From Perkinsus marinus ATCC 50983 (lineage: Eukaryota; Perkinsozoa; Perkinsida; Perkinsidae): a DNA stretch of 64,000 nt. Both the position numbers and the translations under genes were made by a program. Positions within the stretch are counted from its first letter, which is position 1, and every line of letters begins with the position of its first letter. Under the pieces are notes generated by a model that saw nothing but the letters and a program-made list of their open reading frames with translations, was not told where the DNA came from and searched no databases. Positions 51,404-62,935 of the stretch are shown here, piece after piece. The stretch covers positions 902,848 through 966,847 of the forward strand of contig NW_003207677.1 of assembly GCF_000006405.1 (NCBI RefSeq), written 5' to 3'.

Positions 51404-53305
51404 CTAAGAAGAGGAGGATTCAGCTGCAGTAGTGGAGGCAGCCGACCGACTGACGGTAGAGGATGGGCTTTTGGGCTCGGACAGGGTCGAGGGATGGCAT
51501 ATCTCATTGAAGAAGTCGGCTATGACTCTGGTGGCGTTACGGGAATCATTAGATGGAACCCAGGCCGGTGGCAGACCAATAAAGGCATGTCGAGATTGAG
51601 GGTAGACCTACGGGATTAGATAACAGCAACAGCGTTACTACTACTACTTACCTGCATTGTAGCCTTAGCTCCCCTCTTACGAAGGTATGCATAGGTAGCT
51701 TGAGTGCTATTAAGCAGAATATCCTTACCACCACATACTAGGTATATAGGTGGTAGACTCCATGCTGCACGGGGAGGCATTTGCTTTAAGACGTCCAAAA
51801 ATTGGCTCGGCTGGCCCTTTCGGATGTGATGATTCCGAGTGTACCTACAGACCCTTAGGATGGGCTACTCTAAAGACGACTAGTACATCCTCATGGACAC
51901 CTCCACGCCGAACTCGGCGATGGCTTGTTCGTTAGGAGATATGAATTTCAGCCGACCGCAATGATCTTGATGCCAGGAGTGGGAGTCGAGAAGGCCGTAA
52001 CTAGAGAGGCATAGTGACGTGATGTGAAGGAAGTGTGGTATTATTACGCAGAGGCGACACCTAGTATGTTAGGCATCTGAGAGGGATGGAAGGGAGGGTA
52101 GGAGCACCCACAGGATAACTCAGGTAGATCTATACAACAAACCATGACTTCATCACATAGGAAGTACAAATATTACCATAGCCCTCAGTGACCCAAAGGG
52201 TGGCCATCAACGCTAGGGAGGCCCCAGCGCTGTCACCAAAGAGGCAAATCGAGTGGAAACCTGATTAGTGATACCTGGTGGCTTTGTTAACCTTGAGGTC
52301 TTACCTAATTGGTCCTTCATGTAGCGTAGGGCGGCCAGGACCTGTAGGAAAGCATCATTAAGCTCACCTATGAACATTGCTTACTGATAGCAATGGGCAT
52401 GGGTAGGGATGCTCAGGGGAGAGAGGATAGTCCATAGAGTATACTGGGGACCGGCATGGAGATCTCGAAAATGCCGTCACACTATGTAGCATAACAGCCG
52501 AGTTGGCAGCCACAAACCCACCACCGTGTATGTAACTGAATACCACTCAGTAGGCCGCCTATCTACTACCCTATACTACAGTATTGGAATAACATCGTCA
52601 TCAGTAGGAGAGGTTGGACGTATAACATCAATCGTCTGTCGTTTCTCTGGTCCATAACGATACCTAGATACCTATTACCCATAGTAAGGGAAGGAGTAAT
52701 ACTACTCTTTAAAGGTGATAGTGCAGTCTTTAGCTGGAGGGACGGCACCGTCTTGGGCCTCGAGGCCTCCAAGACAACCATTGAAACGTCCTGGGAGATG
52801 AATGTGCCTAATTAGCAACAATGACGATGATGATGATAATCCACCTCATACGTGCATGTTTAACATAGTACACAGATCTATTACTTCGTCAAAGTTAGTG
52901 CTAGGTTATCCAAAAGAAGCCGTATAAGGCATATCACGAAATGGGCAAGCGGCAAAAGCAAGCAGTCCCATAATAGTAATTCACGTAGGAATCTCATACT
53001 CCGGCTAAGCCCATTGTTGGTCATATATCGCATATCGTAGGCAGGAGCCTTAACGGCGGTAATGACAAGGAGTATATATAAAACAAGGGCTGTAGGATAA
53101 TAATAGCACTTACCTCTGATAGAACGGCCAGAAGGTCTCTAAAGGTGGTTGAATGACGAACCGCACTATAAGGGCTCCCAAGGGGACGAATACTCTCTCT
53201 AATACCCAATCTATGGACTCCAGATATGACAATACTTCTTTGATATATGTCATTATGACTATTCTTAATTATAGTAAAATAATAAGAGTCGAAAGGAACT
53301 AGCAT
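51404..53305 (-). CDS. alpha/beta hydrolase (HSL/acetylesterase type)
   Basis: Minus-strand multi-exon gene. Visible parts in order: N-terminal exon 53305-53115 (MLVPFDSYYF...); SYIHGGGFVAANSAV, the oxyanion-hole HGGG motif; VYSMDYPLSPEHPYPC; ICLFGDSAGASLALMATLW, with GDSAG holding the nucleophilic Ser; LPPIYLVCGGKDILLNSTQATYAYLRKRG with the catalytic Asp region; and SRHAFIGLP with the catalytic His. These define the alpha/beta hydrolase-3 family of lipases and carboxylesterases. The C-terminus is a Ser/Thr/Ala-rich tail ending at TAG 51404-51406. Substrate unknown. Exon joins were not all checked. Confidence 0.82.
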
Positions 53306-53606
53306 GAGAATGCTCCTTCTCTCTACTCTCCGTAGGATGCAAATCCTCCCAAGTTATCCTCAAAGTTATCGTTGCCCCTTTTCCAAGAGTAACACAAGAC
53401 ATGGTTATCGAGACGGTATGAATAGAAACAGTTGTCGTCCTCGGCTATTGTTGTTGTTACTACCATAATTCCATTAATAAACAGCCGACTACAGATAAGG
53501 TAGTAGTAACATCAGCGGATAGTGCTTATCACCGCCTCACTATGGTAGGAGAATATACCTAGCATCATGATGTGGCCAAGGAGTGGTACTACAATGATAC
53601 TACAGT

Positions 53607-56600
53607 TTAGAGATTAACGTTGAGCCTGTCGGCGTATGTAGCCACCTTGTCATCATCGAAGACGTTAGCTTCCTGTAGAGTCTTGACCAATTCCATGACG
53701 AAGATTTCGGCGATGTTTGGTATGTCCAATTTCATATCCTCAATTATTCTAACATCACCAACAACTCCTATGAAGACCACTATCCGACCGAAACTCACTC
53801 AGGATCAGCAAACTCGTCCAAAGCCTTCTCGAGAGCCTTCACTTCCCAAGTACCCCTCTCCACTCCACCAAAGAGCTTGGCTAATGCCTGTATAGTGAGC
53901 AATCGAGGAGGTAGTGGAGCACGATAGGGAGTATGACTACCTCAAAGTGGGCCAACCTCTGCTCCTTCTTGATGTCACAGCTTGCACCAATACGATCCAT
54001 AAGAATCTTACTCTGTTGCTCTGGAGTAGCTGTAATGTCAGCCAACTCCTGAACTGCATTATCAACCTGACCAAAGCTGTATAGTGGGCAGGGTATGGTG
54101 TGTAGGGAGCATACGTCGAGTGAGGCACTGAGCTCCTCCAAGGTGCTCTTCACCATCTTAGCGGGATCCTCGGTATCTAGGAGAGCACCAACATCATGGT
54201 CGTAGTAGTGAGGAGTACGATTGACTTACGGGCAACAGGCTTAGGAGCCTCAGGGGCGCTCATAGAGCCTGATGAAGGACTCGAAGATCTGTCAATACCT
54301 GTAGGATGATGGGCTAGAACCCAAGTCGGCAGCATACAAAGCAGGGCCCATAACTACTAGAGTATTACTTCTGCTCTTCTCCGGCATAGACGACCTAGCA
54401 GCCCATGGAGCAGGAGTAGGAGCAACTGGCATTGAGCCTCGAGAGCCTGAAGGTACTCTACGTGGCTGATGACCAACCCTGCTTCCTCTCTTACCCAGTC
54501 TGCTAGGGCCGGTGGCTGATAGTCCGTGAGGGACACTACCAGTCCTGGATACGGTACGATGGAGGCCCGAGCCCTTCTTATCTAATCTAGAGCTGCTACC
54601 AAACCCACTAGTTCGGGAGCGACTGAGGCCACCACGTCCACCACCACCATCTACAACAGGAAGCAGTTGATAGCACACAACGCGATGATAACTACTTCGG
54701 GAATTCTGACGACTGAATTTGGATTCAGTTTCGGCCCGTTCAAGTTCTACTTGACGATGCACCTGTGATATGCTGTGGTGGGACTTAGTGCATACCCCTA
54801 TAGTATCCATACCTCCGAAATAGTGAGAGGGCCATTGTCCTTCTTAGGGTCGACCCAACGATGAGCCCTCAAATCCAAAATATCCTACAACAAAGGTCAC
54901 ACAGGTGGATGAGATGAAGAGTACATACCTCACACATAAAGCGAATCCTATTAGAGTAGCCCGAGTCGTCGGCTGACACGCTCTTTAGCTTATCAAACGT
55001 CGGAGCGAATCTGGACAGAGTGACATCGATAGTGATAATAGCATAAGGGCATCTCACTCAGCATAATGGCTCCATTTAGGATTATCATAAACAGGAGCGA
55101 TCTCCCTTAGGAAAACACAAAGAGCTTCAATACACTCTTCTCGACCTACTTCCCACATCTGGGTAACCTGAAAGCATCAGCGAGATTATGATAGTGATGG
55201 ACCATGCAGGCGAATTACACAAACTATAATAATCTTAGCGTGAATGAGTTTTCGCTTCAACAACTGTGCAACAAGTTTGATGTTGCCGAGCATTCTAGTC
55301 TTGTATCTGCAGAGGGATAATAGAGCTGGGATGAAGACATATTCAGCCCGGGATCCTCCTTACCGTATCTCGGCCTCCTGAAGTTCCTCTCCTTCTAGGC
55401 CACTTTCAGTGAGCTCGACTGGGGGCCTCAAGTTAGATTCGAAATAATGCTAACAACGTCAGCATCGTCCTCCTCTACAGTTTTCCCCCTACCTGGCATG
55501 TGTTCAACAACACGTTCTTAAAAGCCATGACCTGCTCCTTCCCTGATGAAACATCCTCGAGTACCGGCTCCTCACCTAACTCCACTAATGCCATCAAGGA
55601 GTAGAAGATACTATTACTAGTTCGTAGCCATTGCACAGTCCTTTGACAGACATCAGCATACATAGATATGAAGTGATGCTGAGTAGTGGCCTTCTCAAAT
55701 AACTTATCCACCAAAGACTTCATATGCTTCTCCTTACATATACCCGTCTCAGCACTTTGGAGTTCATTCTGTCAAGCACACAGATCGTCATTAGTACTAT
55801 CGAAATCAGCAAGGGTAACAGCTCACCACAAGCTTCTCGAACTTCTCCACAGTCAACTTGTTAAGGATGCCGATAATATGTCGTTCCACCTTCTCATCAC
55901 CAGATTGCTGAGAACAACAACGCCAATAATATCCTCAGACAGAACGCTACGGGACCCTGCCTCTAATTTCAGCTTCTGTTGAGTAGCCCACGAACTCTCC
56001 GAATGTTGAAGTGGTTCGACATACTCGTTGGGGTCAGGAGTAGGACGTCTATCACCACCATGGCGACCAGACTTGCCACCTTTGCGGCCTAAGCAGCAGC
56101 AGGATACCCAAGGATGAGAGCTCGTTAAGTATCCTCTTACGACCGTCCTTATGTCTCATTGACCTATGCTTATCTGCATCTCTACGCCAATCCATACCAT
56201 CATCATCCTCACCACCCTTTTTCATATGGCCCATCCTGACCACATATACTATAACAACCCCTAGTTATATTTCCCAAGCCCACCTAGAGTTCTTGAGGAT
56301 CTGTGTAGGTATGTTATGATCCTTAGGCAGTTCTTGACATTCAGGTAGATCCCTCAATGAGCGTAGGAAGTCCAAAGTATAGTGCCTAGGAGGAGAGTAG
56401 AGAACAGGATATAGGTTATCATCCTTACTGATAGTCCAAGACAGCATCATAGTTAGGAGTAGGGCTAGGTGTGTATTCATCATCATCTTCATGATGAGGG
56501 GGATGATCATAACCCTCAGAGGCAGTGACCTCCTCCTCCTCTTCATTCTCTTCTCTAGCTGTCTTCTCGGACTCCTCCGATTCCCGAGCAGTAGCGGCCT

Positions 56601-59149
56601 TCTCAGCTGGAGTAGCAATAGAGTCGTTGTACCTCTTATGCAGCTTACCTTCAGCGGCCTTGGCGACAGCAGCAGCAGCAGCTTCCTCTTCCTCTCGAGC
56701 GATACGCTCCTTCTCCTCTTGGGCCTTCTTGGCAGCAGCAGCAGCAGCAGCTTCCTCGGCCTTCTTGGCAGCAGCAGCATCGGCCTCTTCTTGGGCCTTC
56801 TTAGCAGCAGCAGCAGCAGCTTCCTCTGCCTTCTTGGCAGCAGCGGCAGCAGCAGCTTCCTCTTCCTCTGCCTTCTTGGCAGCAGCGGCAGCAGCAGCAT
56901 CGGCCTCTTCTTGGGCCTTCTTAGCAGCAGCAGCCTTCTTTTTCTCTTCCTCAGCTTCCCTTTCCTCTTGCATCCGAAGGCGTTGAGCGGCCTCCTTCTC
57001 TTCCTCCTCTTGTCGTTGTTGTTCTCTCAATACTCTATCAGCTTCCTCCTGCTTAGCTTTCCTCTCCTCCTCCTTCTCTTTAGCCAACTCAGCAGCAGCC
57101 GTCAGAGCACTAGCCCTCTCGGAAGATTCCCCCGAAATGATCGGATCATGTGCCTAAAGAGCAGACATCCAATTTACCATCCCAACAGGCCAACCTACCG
57201 GCTTCACCGTGGGCGTCTTGGAGGCCCTTATAGCCCAAGCTCCCTTCAAGTGGCGAGGGGACACAGGTGGGCTCAAAGGCTTATCGGAGGGTTCCGTAGT
57301 AGATACTACTGGCTTAGGCAGAGTCGGCGATGAGGCAACTACCATCTTAGGTGTAGACTGCTGCTGTACAGCCACCGGCTTGGGCGTGGAGTGCACAGAT
57401 GGACTCGGCGCCTTAGAGCCCACTAGAGGTGACTTAGTGCTGACCACAAGAGGGGAGGTAGTAGGAGGGACCATGTGAGCCTGCTTAGCCCTGTCCGCCC
57501 AGGATGGCGCACCGTTGGTCTCGCTAGGGACCTGCGGGCGATCAACCCGTTTTGGTAAGCAGATCAAGCCCTCCCTTACCTCCTCCTTAACATCAGACTT
57601 TGCAGGTACCTAACAGGATGTTGAGCTAATCATCTACGTTACGAGGAGCTCACCACTGTAGCCTTGGGAGCTGCTGTTGTAGGGACAGGCTGCTGATGAC
57701 GGTGGGCTGTGTTCACAGTTGGTGTCTTGGCAACTAGTACTCTCGGGGTAGATGTCTAGATGGAGTGGTATACGACGAAACTGGTTACAATATCCCTCAC
57801 CTTAGGAGCCGGACTGCTCGCGGCGGACGATGCCTTCAGCTTAGCGGCCCAGTTCATCACCTGCAAACCCCGAATAAAATCCTACACCCACAGTCCTCAT
57901 CTCACCTTAGGCTGTGAGCCGTTGGTAGCAGCGGCTGACTCCTTCTCCGCCTCTTCCTTCTTCCTCTCAGCCTCCTTCCTCTCCTCTTCCTCTTCTAGAT
58001 GCTTTAACTGATAGAAAAAGCGTAAAATCCCTCCACTGCGTCTTGCGCCGCCCCTACAGCTTCCTTATCGAGCTTCTTGCCAGCTGCCAATATTGCAGCA
58101 GATACTGCAAGAGAGGGACCAGAGAGGTCGATCTTCACATCCTCCTTCTTCTCAGGGGTACCCTTGGTAGGAGTATCCATACCACGATGATGGGTTGGTG
58201 ATGTATTGATAGAGGATGGTGCTCCTCCCTTGCCCCCCTGGAAGCATGCCATGCCCCACCAATTCCGTTCACAACGACCTACCTTGCCTCCCTTCCCTCT
58301 ATTGTTAAAACCCTTGCCTCCCTTGCCACCCTTAGAGGTATGGCCATTCCGAGGGCCTCCCCGACTCATGTTAGGATTCTTCCGACCCTCCTGACTGTTG
58401 TTACCAGGAGCAGCCATGACCCCCATAGCGCCACCAGCGGGATTAACAACTCCCATCGGGGCAGTATAGTACGCAGACATCTGAGGTAAGGTGCGATTAA
58501 GATATGAAGGACAGAAGAGCACCTACCGGCACACCCACAGCAGGTCCTTGAGGTGTCATGTAATTCACTAAATAGGCTGCTTGGGGATAATAACTGAATC
58601 AAGAGTAGAAGGCCAATGATGGTGTAGCCTTACCCTGGATAGTTGGCAAAACTAGCAGCAGGCATGGCGTATTGGTATCTGATAGCAGCACAAGTGTGAT
58701 GAGGGTAGATAGATGAGGGAAAGGGTAGTACTCAATAGGATAGGCCTGATGAGTAGCAGTAGCGTCCCATCCTCCCTTGGCTGTTACTCCAGTGGTGGGC
58801 AGAAGACCATCACCAGCGGCTCTATTTGACGGTGAACTCGCTGAGTGACCTTTTGATAGGAATTCAGAGAGGAGTGGTATGACCGACAGTCTTACCTGAT
58901 TGTGCGGATTCCGATTGCCGCCGCTTAGGGGTAGAGGAAGATGAAGAGGCAGCAGAGACCTCCTTAGCGCTAGTCGCTGATGTTGTTCTTGTTGACGTTA
59001 AGTTGTTATTGTTATTGCCGGTAGCGGTTGTGAAAGAGCCTGTCAAGTATAACTCCTTTATGCAACCAGCACGACCACAAATACCTACCAGGGACAAACT
59101 CACACGCATTCGGGTTGAGTTTACTCGATGGCGATGTTTGTGTGGCCAT
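53607..59149 (-). CDS. EIF4G: translation initiation factor eIF4G with N-terminal PAM2 motif
   Basis: Scaffold of the cap-binding complex. Order on the minus strand: start ATG 59149 with SSKLNPNACEFVP, a match to the PABP-binding PAM2 consensus; Asn/Ser/Gly-rich exons (RGG-like FNNRGKGGK); Pro/Ser/Thr-rich region; a 200-residue charged helix of AKKAQEEADAAAA-type repeats (about 57080-56600); an eIF4E-binding site YTLDFLRSL with downstream LPECQELP (about 56375-56320); MIF4G domain (SLVDKLFEKATTQHHFISMY, YSNRIRFMCEDILDLR); Ser/Gly/Arg linker; and MA3-like C-terminus ending RLNVNL at TAA 53607-53609. YTLDFLR has Arg where Y-x4-L-phi expects a hydrophobic residue. Many short introns. Confidence 0.85.
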
Positions 59150-59452
59150 GATGGAAAATGTAACTGCTCAACAACATCATCATCTACTCAGCACCATGCA
59201 ACTAGTCATCCTCATCATTATGCTACTAGTACTAACCACACTGTGCTCACCAATGCACTAAGGTAGCTTACTCGCGATGAGGATGATAGCGAGGTAGATA
59301 ACAGAGAGTTGAGTAAATGCAAGATTTTGTAGAGAGCAAGATTCTGGCTCGTTTTCCTCGAAGCTCCAACATCGCTATGTTTGAAATTCAAATATATAAC
59401 TCTGTTCCCAGAAGAGTGATTATAACATCCTCCTGTAGGTCCTTGTGTAGTC

Positions 59453-60557
59453 ATGTCTAAAGATTTGGACGTCGTTAAGGTCCGTACCTCTGATGGTGTG
59501 ATCGTACCTATACCTCTGAAGGCTGCCCGCTTCAGCATCTTAGTCAACAACATGATCGATGATGCTAGTGATAGCATCAACGACGAGGTAATATAAGTAG
59601 GACTATAGTTATGATGCCTCCTTCACATAGGAGATACCTCTACCTAATGTCACTTCAAAGACACTAAGCAAGGTCGTACAATGGTGTGAGTATCATATTG
59701 ATCATCCTGTTAGTAGTACCACTCCATTCGCAACTTCTCCCGATTGCCACAAGTCAGGTGTCATCACGAAGCCCTTAAAGATGGGCGGTTGCCTCACAGA
59801 TAATGGCGTGTCTGATTGGGACAACAAGTTTGTGGATTTACCCGAGGTGGTTTTACTTCCCCTCTCCTCTCCCCCTCTACCACTGTCATGTTGTCCAGGA
59901 GGAGCTGTTCGATGTGATGTTAGCTGCCAACTTCATGGACATCAAACCACTACTGGAGCTTTGTTGTGCCTCGGTACTCCGTGACGACTCACCCCAGGCC
60001 ACTCTGCTTGTTCTTCACGACCATCAGCTCGGGCTTATATGATCTTCTTATCTGAGACCCCTCAGACGCATTTGACTTTTTGTGATGGTACTGAATCGTT
60101 CTCGGCGCACATGGGATGGTTGCATAAATATAGCTCGACAAGTTCAGGTAGCATCTTCTATCAAGTCCAAGACGGTTGAGGAACTACGACAAGAGCTTGG
60201 TGTTGGTGAGGATGGCTTCACGGCTGAGGAGGAGGAGAAGATACTTCGGGATAATGCACACTGGTAGGTCCCGGGTGGTAGTCATAATCTCATCGTCACT
60301 GCTAACCTCTTCCTCGCCCGGGCCCAATCAAACTCCGATCGATATCTCAATCGAAGGCTGGGTGGAAGCAGCAATCTCGTCGCAGTAGAATATTCATTAA
60401 GTTCAGTGAAACCCGCTTATTGTGAAGGTTGAGCATGTTAAGGTCTATCAGGTGTAAAGAGGCCGCAGAGATGTTGCAAGAGATTGAGAAGGAGAAAGCC
60501 CTCGCCGCCGCTTCTACTGGCGGAGACCAGAAGACTTCCAATGAGGATCAGAATTAG
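59453..60557 (+). CDS. SKP1: SKP1, SCF ubiquitin ligase adaptor
   Basis: Links cullin to F-box proteins. Five exons (59453-59587, 59631-59846, 59899-59973, 60148-60263, 60452-60557) give 215 aa. POZ-like N-terminal domain (DVVKVRTSDGVIVPIPLKAA, IPLPNVTSKTLSKVVQWCEYH), then WDNKFVDLPEEELFDVMLAA, NFMDIKPLLELCCASVAS, and the F-box-binding C-terminus KTVEELRQELG...FTAEEEEKI. The conserved NxWCKEA closes the family domain. The protein extends about 30 residues further than typical SKP1, with a Glu/Lys/Ala-rich tail. The central loop after YH is longer than usual (about 30 residues). Confidence 0.94.
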
Positions 60558-61384
60558 AAAACGGTCGTATTATAACAAAGCGCAAAAATTTGTAGAGTAG
60601 TGTATTGATTTTCTTTCAATTAGGTCGGGCAGTAGTGTTCGAAGTGTCAATTGCAAAGGTATGTAAAAGTGTAGAGAGTATCCTTTGATGAGGCCAGAGG
60701 TTGATAATGCTCATGCAAGGCTAACAATAGATACCGATAGCGTTCGTTACTTTCTGTATTCGATAGACTCCCATTATATCGGTACAAGTGAGTTACTGAT
60801 GGGATGAAACGGGAGGCATTAGCCTGGCAGTTGGCAGTACATGCGAGGCCCAATTTTTGCTTTGTGAAGGAGTGGACTCAATAGCGTGGTGCTTTCCTCT
60901 AACCGGGTGCGTTCCTTGATGACTCCCACAGTTATGATACATAAACCGATCAGTTGTCACCCAGAGAAGGGTGAGACGATTGATCATTGGTGGAAGACCG
61001 AGTCGGTCGGCGGAAGAGATAGAAGACACATGGAGAGAGTGAGATACGCACGATGAGCTCGAGCTCGTCAATTGATTAGAATGGGGGGCAGTGAAGGTCA
61101 AAAAATAGATGGTTGATGGGATGAGTCGATTACTCGTCGATGACGGGTGAAATCCCTCTATATACCTTCGCAGAAACCAATCGATTGCCCCGGGCTTGGA
61201 GCTTCCGGCGTACAATTTTCATTGACATTCGCTTATTGAATACAGACTCTGTATTACAGAGTCGTGCCATTTTCCATGACTTGACTATCAAGCCCGAATG
61301 CACTGTTAAGCCACAGTACGATTAAATACAAGCAGTACTAACCTTGTTGCATCTCGCTATCATTGATGACGATTGTGAACCAGA
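60558..61384. other. no confident gene
   Basis: 3' flank of SKP1. A minus-strand open frame at 60793-61215 has no family or splice support. Confidence 0.4.
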
Positions 61385-61858
61385 CATCTGCGCTATAGAT
61401 GGGCAGTGTAACGTTTCCTTACGCTTTGCGTTACGGTGTGCGTAACGTAAGTAGTCTACGGTTACGAAAAGGCCTTACGGCTTACGCTTGATGCTGAACT
61501 GCCTTTTTGGAAATTGTGGCGGAAACATTCGCTGTAATGCACTCCACCACAGCACACATTGTTCTTAAACTCGTTTCTGGTGACTCGGATTCAACCGAAC
61601 CGCGAGAGAATAATATTTGGTTTCGCATTTATCACTCGTCCGCCTTGCAAATTCCGTCCGTCCCAGACTGGCCTGGAACTGCCGAGCCGGTCTCGTCTGG
61701 GGATGCGGCTTCACATCAAGTAGATTTAGGCGACCTGAATGATCATTCCTCGTTTCTCCCTGCGCACCTCCGGAAGACCCGTTATGGCGTCGTAATTTTC
61801 GGTACGGGGCTTGAAGCGCGTAACCGCAAAAGTGAGCCATAACAGTCCGTAACACAAT
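61385..61858 (-). mobile_element. repeat E, long copy (474 bp)
   Basis: Inverted relative to 22457-22801. Reading the minus strand, it starts ATTGTGTTACGGACTGTTAT and ends ACTGCCCATCTATAGCGCAG. It contains about 130 extra bp after the first 45. Outside that segment the two copies differ by scattered substitutions. No protein-coding capacity of its own is evident. Confidence 0.78.
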
Positions 61859-62240
61859 CCTGCTCATCTGTAATATACGCTTCAAAGCAAGGATTAACTC
61901 AACTCGTGGCTGCGCTGCGCGGCCTGCGCATGCGTGCTAGATAATTGTGTCAGTTTTTTCATACCACTCATCCTCCACATCACGTCACATAAGGGCGTCT
62001 CCGGGCATATGAGTGATGTCGACTGTACTCGAACAGGATCACTTATGTAGTGATTTTCTTTCGTTCACAAGAGTACTCTTGACAAAACCCTAAACCGTGA
62101 TGAGGAGTTGTATACCCCACCCTAATGGAGGTGTAGTCAGTACAGTCATGTACTCGACTTCGATGATCCATCCCGTATGGGACTGGGGTGTGGGTATTGC
62201 TGAGCGGTTAACTTGTAATCTGTGTAATCATAAGTCAAGT
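61859..62240 (+). other. spacer with a tRNA-like A-box
   Basis: Around 62195-62240, ATTGCTGAGCGGTTAACTTG resembles the A-box/D-arm of tRNA-Ser/Leu, but no good B-box follows. A GC-rich GCGCTGCGCGGCC patch lies near 61913. Confidence 0.35.
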
Positions 62241-62935
62241 TGAGGGGAGAGAATGGGCATGCTAAAGACACCAGTGCCATAATACGTACACGACACTCGA
62301 TAGTATCGATTTGGGACCTCGAGTTGGAGTGGTCAGCCTTGCCGTCAAGAGGATTGGATGTATTTCTAAGAGGATTGGATGCATTTCTGATCAGATATTG
62401 GAAGCCTCTTTCGAAGCGGCGCAGAACTGTTGAAACCCACGTCCGAGGGCAAACGCTAATTGGCTTTCAGCAGCGGTAACAGTACCAGGAGGAGAAAGTG
62501 GAGGCTGCAGAGTGAGGCCCTCCTAGATCTATTATCATCAATCGAGGCTACCAGATACTTGACTCTAGGTCACCCCGGCCAATGGAACCGCACCGTATTC
62601 TGGAAATGTTTTGGAAGGACGAGCGTCAGCGACATGTATCAACCAATCCTTGACCTTGAAGTGTTGCACATTCACCTTAGGCTGAGGTCCCTAGCATGCC
62701 CCTAATGTGATTCATTGGCATCATCTGCGTATTGATGTGTCTTCTGTATCAGGAACGAGCTCACTCTCCCCGACGCTAATGCCACTGCTGAGGCTCTAGT
62801 TAGCAACATACTCGCAAACAACAGGGGTTCGACTGTCTTGAAGGGATTACTCGAGTAGGTACCTGTTCGAGACCCGACTACTACCATCAGTGGAGTGAGT
62901 GCTCCTGACCAATTGCCAGGAATCATTACTTAAGA
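62241..62935 (+). CDS. possible exon(s) of an unrecognised gene
   Basis: An exon after TGTATCAG at about 62753 reads NELTLPDANATAEALVSNIL and ends at a TAG near 62858. Upstream, MEPHRILEMFWKDERQRHV can be read near 62582. No family recognised and exon joins not solved. Confidence 0.3.

Noticed and set aside
56491-57333. Long plus-strand open frames rich in Leu/Ser opposite the eIF4G gene
   Set aside because: Antisense of the repetitive Ala/Lys/Glu-rich helix; codon repetition keeps all frames open.
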